Origin: Thereva unica
Taxonomy: Eukaryota > Arthropoda > Insecta > Diptera > Therevidae
Assembly (NCBI GenBank): GCA_949987705.1
Contig: OX465281.1
Location: forward strand, 6,426,001-6,490,000
DNA length: 64,000 nucleotides
Direction of reading: 5' to 3'
Positions 12,201 to 24,200 of this stretch are shown in pieces; position 1 is the stretch's first letter, and every line of letters starts with the position of its first letter. The position numbers were made by a program, and so were the translations under genes. The notes below the pieces were generated by a model. The model was not told the origin of the DNA, searched no databases, and worked only from the letters and a program-made list of their open reading frames with translations.

Positions 12201-15200
12201 CATATGGCCACTCATCCATCCTTAGGAAGTTCGCCACCGCTGCAAACAACCTAGATTTTACTACACCTACGTGGACCTTGGAGAAAGGTTTCAATACCAT
12301 CATTCCGGCCAGAGATGACTGGACAGATAGTGTTATCCCAACTGGGTCTTTATCTATCTTCCCAGATGGCTCAAAAATTGGGAACAGTGAAGGCTCTGGT
12401 ATTTTCTCCGAGGCATTAAATATAAATACCTCTCTTCGTCTACCCGACCACTGCAGCGTCTTCCATGCGGAAGTCACTGCGATCTGGGAGGCTCTCGAAT
12501 GGTTGAAGATAAATAATATATCTCATAAGAATATATGTATTCTCTCGGATAGCCAAGCGGCCCTCAAGGCTCTTAATTCTGTCGTCACAACATCCACGAC
12601 TCTTTTGAACTGCCGCAGGTCTCTGTGTGAGACTGCCACTCGGTTTGATATAAATCTGTGTTGGGTTCCTGGACACAGTGGGATTAGGGGACAGGAAACC
12701 GAAGTGGAAAGGACACCCCACTTAACCCGAATGGGAATGTCCTTAGCCACCTATAAACTAGCTGTGAGAAAAATCAGCTTAGCTCTAGCTGGGCTCAGAT
12801 GGACAATAGCAACGGCACTCTTCATTCAATGTGGCCAACTTTGGACGCAAAGCGTTCAAAATCTCTTGTTCAGTTGAACAAAAAGGAGATAAGCCATGTG
12901 GTAAAGGTACTGACTGGTCACTGTTCCTTTGGCCCACACGCCGAAAGATTAGGACTTACCCACAACAACTTATGCAGAAGGTGTGGTAATGAAGAAGAGG
13001 AAGAAAATGTCTCCCATCTTCTCTGTACATGTCCCGCCCTAGCAAGGAAAAGAAGGACCTTCCTTGGCTCACCTTTCCTTGATGGATTGAGCGAGCTGCA
13101 AAATATTGGTGTTCCTAGACTCTGTCGCTTTATCAAAAGCTCAAAATGGCTTGGAATGGCCTGAACTTTGTCCCAACACTAGAAAGGCATCACAATGGGC
13201 TCAATGCCGTGCCTAAGTGGGCTCTCTGGTGGGGGCACCCATTTCAACCTAGCCTAACCTAACTTGTACTTAGGGAAGACAAGAAAGAAATAAAGTTATT
13301 CTAGGTGTGGGATAAATGGAAAGTCGAAGGACCATGCCGCGACGTGAATTCGAACCACAGACCATTGGAGTGGTAGCCGGGCGACTTAACTCCTATACTA
13401 CCAATGTCGGCAAAGTTTAATTAATTCTTATAGATGATAGATCTTAGATGTTAGAGATCTTAGTCGATTAATTCATCTTCAATTTTTAGAATACCTAATG
13501 CCAGATATTTTCAGCGTCACGCAACTTCCCGCCAAATTTACTATACAATAGATGTGCCCACATGAAGTCTCACATAGAGAGGGTTGTTGCTGTTATACTA
13601 ATAAACTAATTAGTCTTTTATCTAAGTTTAAAATTAGAATAGCTCTTTTCTAATTCTAAGTAAAAAAACATATGACAAATTTATGAATGCCAAAAAGCAA
13701 ACAAAAAATGTTTTACCCTTGATCTAGAAAGCCGCCCCGAAAGCAAACACTTAACTGTAAGCAAAACTCTCCCTTTATCATAATCTTTCACCCCCAAAAT
13801 CACATAATTAATTAAGTTAATGCCATTAAGAGGAGGCGACAGAATGGGGGCGGGGAGGTATCATTTAGCAATCAAAGGATACAATTTAATTCCCCGACTT
13901 AATTCGGCGCGTAGGAGACTCCTCATCCTTCCTCCGTTCAAGACGAGCCGCCATTTCTGGCGTAGACGTTGTTACAGAACATTCCAGAATTTCTTGGCTG
14001 TACAGAGAGAGAGAGCCGCCGAGTGATTGAAATATTCAGAACAATGTTGCCAGCAAACTCATATCCCCACACAAGTAATTAAATTTTCCTTCAAACTCTC
14101 CTTTAATCTGTTACCTTCTTAGAAATTTGTTGAAATAAAATTATCACAAAACTCAGGACCTATACACGTTGCGGGGGTGGGAAGGCAGGATCGGATATTA
14201 TCGCACGATGTTCTCTAAAACGAAGGACCAGGGTAGTGGTGGGGGTAATAATTCGAATTTTTCTTTAAACCCTAATTAACGCGATTTATTCGCAACCTTA
14301 ATAAAAACATTTTGGCACCAAGGACACTTTGTTTGGTTTATGTTCTGGTCCCAATTCAAGGACATACACCGAACGACGATAAGAATTATGGATGAAAGTA
14401 CCTCGTAAAAGGATTCCTCTCTTAATTTGTCTTAATTGAATTTTCAATAAAAAGAGTAAACGTTATTTAAGGATTACAGTCGTCTAGAATTTATGACCCG
14501 GCCATTGCCGGGAGTCCATTTTCCGAGACGGGAATATTCAAGGATTATTTTATGAATCCTTGGACTGAGACTATCAAGCTGGGCTGGCATAAATTCGTTC
14601 TTGTCTATTTGGCGGCGGCGGCGATGGTGGCCTAGCAGCAGCAGCAAAATGCCACCAGGACAAAAGCAGCTTTAAACACAATGTCAGCCGCGGCGGGAAT
14701 GGCGGGGAGTGGGGATTGTGGCAAGCGAGTAAATATTTTCCAGCGAGGACATCACTTAGCGCAATTTTAATCTAGCTTTAAAATCTGGTGACATTCTAAT
14801 AGAGATTTAATAGTCTCCTGGTCTCGTGGGGGATGAAATGCAGAGAGAGTTGCCCCGGGTACGCAGCGCAGATAATTTATATGGAAATTGTTTTTCTAGG
14901 ACGAAATTTATGATGTTGTTAGAAAAATCTCATGATGTAGTGACGGGCTTTGTTTTATCTGGTTCGTGCGGTTTTTGGGTTAATTTGAAACAAAAAAAAA
15001 AAGAAATGAAAGACTAGAAAGAAACAAAAATAGGTTTCTTCATTACACTAAGGAGATTTGAAGATGAGATATGGGCTGCGTTCCCAAATAGAACCCAGTG
15101 TACCGGCCAGTGCTAAATCTCTGGGAACATTCACGAACGAATTGTATAATTTAATAACACAAAAAATAAAAGGTCACCTTCTATTCTGATTCTACACCAT

Positions 15201-18200
15201 GCATCTTACATAGAAATTGTTGTCAGTTCTACTAGGTGTTTAGATATTCCAAGCTGCTCCAGCTGCTGGGTTACTCTCATGTATTCACAAAACTCAGATA
15301 TCCATATTGATTTCAGATATCCATATTCAACATCTGCTCGTTGGGCTCCAAACTCTGTTGGCCATCATCAGGCAACACCATTGCCAGAGCGATAATTCCG
15401 CAGTGCGTACGGTGCACAAGAACCAAACCAAACTTACTATCTCAAATGATGGGCGATTTGCCGTCACATCAGGTCCAACCTGCCAGGTCATTTGTAGATA
15501 CTGGTGTTGATTTCTGCGACCCTATATAGACGCCCTACAAAATACGAAACAAGCGGTCTCACAAACGATACATCATAGTCTTTTGCTGTTTCACCGCCAA
15601 GGCGACCCATCTGGAAGTAGTGAGCGACGTGAAAACACACGACACACAAGTCATCGGCGCTTTAAAACGTTTCATGTCCAGACGGAGATATTGCCTAAAT
15701 ATCGACTGCGACAAGCAAGCAATTTTGTGCGAATCAAAAACGAGCCAAAGGAGCTACCAGACTCAGTGCATTCTAGTGCATTTTGGCGGTCTCTGAGAGG
15801 CTGCCGCTAAATCTGCCAAGCACCTGTTGACACGAACATTGGGTAAAGCATCACTGACATACGAAGAACTTCAAACAGTAGTTCAAATTGAATCCAATCT
15901 AAGCTCGAGGCCTTTAAGCCGCGTCTCCACCAACCGAACATGTTTGCCGAACAGTGTTCGCGAACATAAAAACGGACAAACATTCCACATTTGGTTCCCA
16001 AACATGTTCGACGAATATTTTAAATAGCTCACAAATCAATGTTCGCTACAACACCGAACAATGTTCGGCGGACATCACAAATGTCTGTCGAACACTGTTC
16101 GGCGAACATGTTCGGTTGGTGAAGACGCGGCTTAACACTCATGTCATCAAACCCGAAACGATCAGCATCAGGAACTTCCCACTCCTAACACGCTATAAAT
16201 TGATCGCATATCTGAACAACGAATTTCGGAAGCGATGGTCACACGAATATTTGAACGAACTACAGCACCGTAACAAGTAGAAACAGTAGCAGTCCGAATG
16301 ATGGACGAGATACCTTAGTCATTATCAAGGAAGATACCATACCTTCGTTAAAATGGCCCCTCGGTAGAATGGCCAAGATCATTAAAGAAGAGGATGGTCG
16401 GTCTGGCCCGCACGAGTAGCTGACTTCCGAGTCGAAGGAAACATTATACGTAGACCCAACCACAAGCTGGCACCGACTAAAAGAATCAACGATTATCCAT
16501 TATCGAGGGTCGAGACGTCGCCAAAAATCGCCGAGAATAGAAACGAATAGTGAATGGAACCGAAGGTACGTTATCTGAAATTGGTCATCCAGAAAGGACG
16601 TCAGATTTTCCGAGTACATATCTATCAATTTCCTTCACCAGTTGAGCCTTTGTAATCGTTTCCATAGGTGTTGGAGCGGACGTCATGATGTTGTTATGAA
16701 TCGCTGAGACATGTCGCTGGTTGCGATCATGTCGGGGTCACCAGTAATGTGATCACTTTTGCTCCCTTTGCCTTTACGCTTGGACAAATGATAGAAACCC
16801 AGGAAACTTGTTTCACCAATGGAGTCACAAACTCAGAATTGTTGCTTCTACGTCATTATGTCGTTAAGGAAGTTGACCGGTACGACTGCCTTGATGACCC
16901 TAACCAACTTGTTCTGGTAAGATAAGGCCCTGCTAATTTTCCTTAATTTTTGTTGGGAGTGCCTGTTCTCCTGGAGAGATATCTGTTGTCGTCTTGCCTG
17001 TGCCAGGGCTGTTCCTCCTGGACGTTATAGACCATATTATTGCTATAAGCTCCAGCAAACCTTGATGCAGCATCCTGGGGTTTACTTCTTGAACATTTCC
17101 AGCTTCCTGGATACCGTCCTGCGTTGGATATATTGTAGAGCAGTTAGCTAAAGTGGAGTTCGTTCGGATATGTTCTGCAGGGCTTCTTGATTCCTCTTCG
17201 AATGTGTCCTTTTGGCAGCATTTAGGTGCCAGGAAAAGGTACTTGATCCTGCAGAGTCGCCGTAATACAACAAGAGCCATTTGTCCCTCTCTGAAGCCCA
17301 GGGAACAATGCTTGCAACAGTGCAGAACAACTCTCTGTCATGCAACAATCAATATAATGCTGACTCATCTACTATTTCCGTTCTTATTCTTTCCCCTAGG
17401 CTTAACTACCCAGGCTTTGAGTGAGTTAACAGCGCTATTACGTGAAATTGGTAGTGGGATATGGGAGGCATGGTATCCGAGGGTACGCCATCAGGATGCA
17501 TATCTCTACCCATTCGTGTACAGTTAATCTAACTTTTTCAAGTGGTCAAAAGCTTCTTAAGACCTAAGCTTCTTGATCGTAAAAGAGTGAAGCTGTAGTT
17601 GATTTGTGATTAGTATTGTCTTTGCATACCTTGATCCCTCTGCTGAAATTCCAGTCGTGTGACGTGACAATTCGTTTGAGTTGAATAAAGTGACGTTTCA
17701 GTCGAATTCGAGGGTGGTAGTCTATGTTGAGTTTATGGCCCCTGTGCTGAAAGTCGTAATTCGTCTGAAACGTCACTTTTTTCAACTTAAACAACTTGTC
17801 ACGTCACATGACTCGACTTTCCTCACAGGGTTCCTTCTCTATTATCGCCGTCTCTGGCCCCTGTGCTGAATGTCGAGTCGTGATTTGTGACAAGTTTTTT
17901 GAGTTGAAGAAAGTGACGTTTCAATCGAGTTACGATTTCCAACACAGAGGCCTAGAGTTGAAGGGCCAAGTGCGAGTTTAGCCCCCTATGTTGAAAGTCG
18001 CAATTCGTCTGAAACGCCACTTTCTTCAACTCAAAAAACTTGTCACAAATCAAGACTCGACATTCAGCACAGGGGCCACCTTTTGACCACATCATCTTTT
18101 GTAACTCTACAATTTATCTTTAAGTGAAAAATTCTTACTTACATAGATATATATTACTAACTAATATCTCATTTCATTTTAGCTATATCATCACGGTGAA

Positions 18201-21200
18201 ACAATATCAGTTAACGTACACGTTGCAAATAATTCTAATAGGACTGTTAAAAAAATCAAAGTATTTGTAAGGCAATTTGCCGATATATGCCTATTCTCAA
18301 CAGCCCAATATAAATGTATCGTTGCTGAAACAGAATCCGAGTAAGTAAACCCACAATCACAAACTCCACAGTATTTTCGAATATATCCTTATTATAACTT
18401 TTCTTCTTTATTACAAAAATAGAATTTCTTTTCTTAAAAAACACTTTTCTTAAAAAAAGAAAACACAGAGAAAAAAAAAGTATAAAAAAATGGGTTTCGT
18501 CATTTTTATTTTTATTTAGTTTTTAAGTTAAAAAAAATAAAAAACAAAAAAAATATAACTGTGTATAGAGCAGAAACATTTAATATTATTTGAATCTAGA
18601 GATAACCCGGTTTTACCTGGGTTTACCTTGTCAAAAGTCTTCCAAGTGCAGCCCTTGCTCAAGAATAACAAAAATAAAAGAGGCCTTGCACTCGACGGTC
18701 AGCTAAAGCACGAGGATACGAATTTGGCATCCAGTACGATGTAAGGATTTCTTTATTTTTTTTTATTTAATGATTTTTTTTATTTAATTTGTAATTTTTA
18801 TATTTATTTCTCCTTCATTTTGTTTTTTGGAAATTGGAGACTTTGTAGAATCTTTTTTTTTTTTAAGTTATATTTTATTCCATTTTTTTCACCGGGGTTT
18901 TGGTTTTATTTTTATTACCGCTTAAAAATTAACACCATATTTTAATTGAAGCTGAAAATTTATAAAAATTCATTTTTGTAGTAGTTTTTTAGTACTAAAT
19001 TTTGAAGGTTTTTTCACTCATTTTATTTTTTGGAATATTTTTTTTTAATAATTGGCGCTTTTATTTTATTAAAATTTTTGTATTTTGCTGGATTTTTTCT
19101 TTTGTAAATATTTTTAGGATAAAAAACAACGAAGATGTATTTTTTAAATTATATTTTTGGAATCCTGGCACAGTAGATAGGAGTCACGTTGGTATAGAAT
19201 ATAATACACTAGGGTGATCGTAGGGATAAAGGAGAATTTTTTTACCGAATTTTACCAACGGGAACCCCACAAAATGATCAGCCTTTGCAGATTTTTAGAG
19301 ATAGCCAAAGTTTTAGCACGATTGGAGAACGTTAAATCTTGCCGATACTCGCTTAAAGTTGGCCTTAACAGCCTTTGTCACCAAAAACGTGACCTGATAC
19401 CTCTAAGACAGTAGTTCCCAAACTTTATTTCGTACGGAACCTTTCTACAGTGTATAAAATTTTGCGGAACCCAACAATGAAAAAATAAATTAATATATGA
19501 TGTACATATGTATGTATATTTATCCTTCAATATATTTTAAAACGTTTTTATTAGCTCGCTTTCTTGTCTGTCTGTTTGTCCGGTACATATCTTGCAATCG
19601 ATTTTTTGAATACTTCCGGTTACCCGATCACCCCGAAATTTGCACACCACTTCAGCTCCAATGCAATATGGTATACTCAATATACTGTGAGATCCATGGC
19701 GGCCATCTCAAGAGGACGGATTACTGTTCTCTTCACGGGACAAATTTTGCAATAAATTTTTCAAATACTTCCGGATATCCTATCATGCTGAAATTTTGCA
19801 TACAGCTTTAGCTTCGATGACAATGCAATATGGTATACCCAATATGCCTTTAGATCCATGGCGGCAGTCTCAGGAGGGCGGATTGAAATATTCTTCACAA
19901 CCCCTTCGACATGGGTATCACACGAAAGGGTATGATAAGTAGAACACCATAAGCAATATAGTATACTCAATATATCGTTTGGTCCATGGCGCCCATCTCA
20001 AAAGGGTGGATTACTATTTTCTTCATAACCCCTTCGACATGGGAATATGGAATGGCGGCCAAAATGTTACGCGGCGTAACGTAGACCAAATTTCAAGGAA
20101 GAAGGGCCACTCGCACTTTCTGATTAGCAAGAACGCGTTAAACGGCCGGTGAGTCTGCGAATGTATTTGCGTTTCGGCGCTGGTGATACGGAACCCTAAA
20201 ATATTTTCGTGGAACCTTAAGGTTCCGCGGAACCTACTTTGGGAATCACTGCTCTTGGAACAAACTCCGAGTATTATTAACTTCCCAGTATAGGGAAGTT
20301 ATTGTAATCAGTCCGAAAATCGAAATCGAAATTTTCAATGTATTTTCATTTTTCAAGGTCCCAAGAGCATTTCAAGCAAAAAATTGGGTTGAAGTATGTG
20401 CGTGTGTGTGCGTACGTATGCGGTCATTTTTTCCTGCAAGATATCGCGCGAATCAAAGATAACGACTTCGTTGAGGTTTGGTTCGAGGCGTATTAACGGA
20501 AATATGATCTGAAAAGATTTTTATAAAAATTGGTCGAGCCGTTTTTGGGTTAAAACTAGAGATGCGCCGAATATGGGTTCGACCGAATACGAATATTCGG
20601 TCAAAAATGTACCGAACCGAACATTCGGCCGAATTATTCGGTTCATTTTTGCAGAGTTCATATAAGTCGGCGAAGCGATCTGCGAGTAGCAGCGTTCGCC
20701 CACCCCTTGAGCACTTCGCGCTAGCTCGAATATGACTGGGTGGTCATCCAAACAGAGGAACCTGTGAAAAATACCAGTTCATTCTTTCTCCTTATCAACG
20801 AGAAGCCACCGGAGGAGTAACCGGGGCAACACCCAATCTTCGTATTCCGAAGCACGGAGAATTTTCAAGGTTGAGTGGAAGTATTGGATATCACGCTGTC
20901 CATGGTCAAGGAAACATTTAAAGTAGTAAATTGGAGAGTAACGGACCACCCATGATTACGCTTCAAAGTAAGCCTGCAAGTTGAAGCCCCAAGAAGGACT
21001 AACTACAAAAAGTTGGGTAAGGGTCCAAAGAACGCCAACAGTAGGGGCAACAGGGTTTATGAAAACATGCCCCATGAAAGCTGTGAACGTTCTCTTGCAC
21101 CTACTCCCTCCGACCTTCACATCAAACATATAGCCTCGTGTAGTGCCCTCAGACTGAGGGAATCCGGTGCCTGGATCTCAAAACCCTGCGGACATAACAA

Positions 21201-24200
21201 TATTTTGAATTTGCTTCCTGAGGATATGTATAGATTGACCTTTAGGAAGAACTTCTCCGTCTGTACATGAGTTACAGCCCTGCGGAAAAAGCGATTATTT
21301 GGCCTCCATTGGACTCAGGAATTGTTGGTACCGGTGCACCGAAGAGACTAGTTCTGGAGAACGCCATCTACTAATACCATCTAAGATCTACCGCTATGCT
21401 ACCGAATCCTCAAGGTGTTCCTTTGACAGGACGCACTTAACGACAACGACCAACATTTTTTATCTCACTTTCAGCGGACCCCACTAATACCCCCTTCTCT
21501 ACCTCTCTGATGGCTTCAGCTGTCGTTGTTTGGACTCCCTCGAAGTGCTGACTGCCCTAAATTCTGTTAAATCTAAAGCGACTGGTAGTGATAACATATC
21601 ACCTAGGTTTTTAAATGTGCTCATTTCTTGTCTATTGCTCGTCTTAACGCATATTTGCAACTCCTGCCTCACAGGCACATATCTAAATGCCCACCTTTTG
21701 CTTGTCCTTCTGATTTACACCCCATCAGTATTCTTCTATTTCTGGCTAAGGTTCTTGAAAAGCGATAGCAGATCAAATCCGTGCTCGCTATTGCAGCCAA
21801 AATGAAACCTTTTTCCACACACAAGCGCAGCTGATTTTTCATCAATCGGTGTTCTGTGCTCACGAAGATTTTGTTGAATAAACTTTGACACGTACAAATG
21901 GAACCACGCAACTGAAACTAATGACATTTCCAAGCGTACATGCGTTGCATTCGGTGACAGACAATGTAGAAGTGTGTGTATTCAAATGCGACTTGACGGA
22001 ATATTCCATGAATGGAATACATGCAACGCAAATGTCGGTCTATTTTCAATTTTTTCTATATTGCCGCATTCGACATAGCACACACAATCATACACTCGTT
22101 ACTTAGATGTTTGGGTTAGGTCAGGACGTAATGCATCTACGAAATTAAGTGTTGGTGCAAGCTCGCCGCATATCATGGAACCGCTGAATGCAACGCAAAT
22201 ACGCAAGTACAAGCTTGATATTGCTTCCGACCGGCAAGAACAGTCGTACGTAAGCAGTTGCAAACTAGTTTCAAATCGGCCTCGTTTCTGTCGACTCGTG
22301 TGTGGATTCTAATTTTTTTGAATTTTTGACTTTGTGAATAAATATGGTAACACAAAGAAGTGTTTGTTTCATTTACAAATACTACCTATGTACGGTTCCA
22401 GAATAAAGCCTCTATGTAACTCTTAAAATAATACTATTTAAATATTCGGTAACTAACCGAATATTCGGCCGAATAAACCGAACATTCGGCCGAATACGAA
22501 CATTAAAAAACACGCCGAATATACCGAATACGAATATTCGGCCGAACATTCGACGCATCTCTAATAATGATCTATTCTAGAGCTTTGCTTAAAGTAGGTT
22601 TGAAGACATCAGGCTACAGCTGTCGGCACTTGCTGACTACTTGAAGGACGTATTGCTTTTGATCCTCATCTTTGGTCAGAAAATTATTGAGAAATCAGTT
22701 ATTAATTTGACTCCTCGTTCCGCCATGTCATTTACAACCTTCAATGATTAAACGATCCTGTATACTTCTTTGAAATGTGCATTTTCAGGCCAGGCACTGG
22801 GAGATCTCTGAGAAAATCTGTGTTGAAATGAAAACGCTCAAAGAAATTCATTGTCTCATTGGTAATTAAATTGCACAATCCTCCTTCAGCTAGTTGTTTC
22901 AAATTGTTGTTTTTGAAACTTTCGATTCACAACTCTAGAATGTTCTGTCTCTCAATCTCGGAGCTCTCAAGCAGTTTGTTTGCCACTTCGAACTTTTCCT
23001 CATTGGTAATTGTTGGATCAAAGAATGCAAGAGCTATCAATTCTGCATTCAAATATCATAAATGGTTGCTAGAGCGTTCTCAGAGATATCCTTGTCAATC
23101 TCTTGGTAGTCAACAAAAATTTTGCTAGAGATCAGGATCTAGTTTGGTAGCCAGATGAGCTATGGGGGCATTAAATCTAGCTTAGCAATACACTTCGACG
23201 AGAAAAACACAAATAAGCACCCAAAGAAATCGGTTCCTCGTTACTCATGTTGAACTGACCGCGGAAAAGGAATATTATCAGACAGTAAATGGCCTTAGCC
23301 ATCCACCTAGCGTGATGAATGGCACCTGGTGTTCTAAATCCAACTACATTACCGTCGAACGCTCCAAAAAAACACCAGAACCAACTGCAAGAGCTCCTTA
23401 CAGTCGTCTCTAGGTTGTCATTTTGTTAATTTTGTCTTGAAATCATTAGCAATTTTCGCAATTTCATCTGAGGTTAGATGATTTTGCACAATTTCGTCGC
23501 TGATATCTGTGTCATATTTTACCCTATTGAGCTTGGACCATGCATTTTGAAATTTCTTGAAAATATCCGGCTAAAGCCCAGTGGCTGATCTCATTTTGCA
23601 CTCGAACACACTTCTCAACAAAACTTCAAGGATATGGTGACAACAGGCCAGGTACAATAACTCTTTTCCTTGCATTTGTTCCAATATGACACAGGCTCCT
23701 TTAAGCCTTCCTGTGTTGGCTGCAGTAGTATTGAAACACATCGCTTTGACAGTGTGAGAAACATCCCATTCCTCTAGAGACTCATAAACGGCTATGGCTT
23801 GCTCTTCTCCAGAGTTTCAGAGTTTTCTGTCCCAATGAACAACCACAGCTTCATGTTCGGACACATTTATTCGTTCTCGAATTTCTTGAGTATATTTTTC
23901 TCTGAATATTTTCCTTTTTGAATGTATGGCAGTTTGAGAAACCACAAACTCATCAGAATTTTGCTTAAGTGCTTCTAAAGTCGCTATAAGTATACGTGTG
24001 ACGTTTCTGTCGGATATCTTACATCTATCTAACAACATAGATACAGGGGCGGCGCTTTTATAGTTGCAATTGGTGCACTTGCACCGGGCGCAATTGGACG
24101 GGACAGTTAACAAAAATAGTTAAGTGTTCCCGTGCCCTCATTTTCATATATTAAAAAAGCTTCACAGAGTGTTTGTGTCTTTTTCCATTGCCCTTCACTG

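Noticed and set aside
18600..18740. Exon D as a decayed pseudo-exon or retrocopy of D'
   Set aside because: It has intact splice sites, kept phase, both polar-core Asp residues and mostly synonymous differences. A retrocopy would not carry intron boundaries.
19497..19811. ORF with repeated NTSGYPI blocks as a repeat protein
   Set aside because: The repetition reflects non-coding tandem units inside a hAT element, and the frame is not kept between units.
20557..22564. A single intact 2-kb hAT element bounded by TAGAGATGCG/CGCATCTCTA
   Set aside because: Flanking 8-mers do not match, and LINE pieces plus repeat X fill the interior. Only the two ends were reported.
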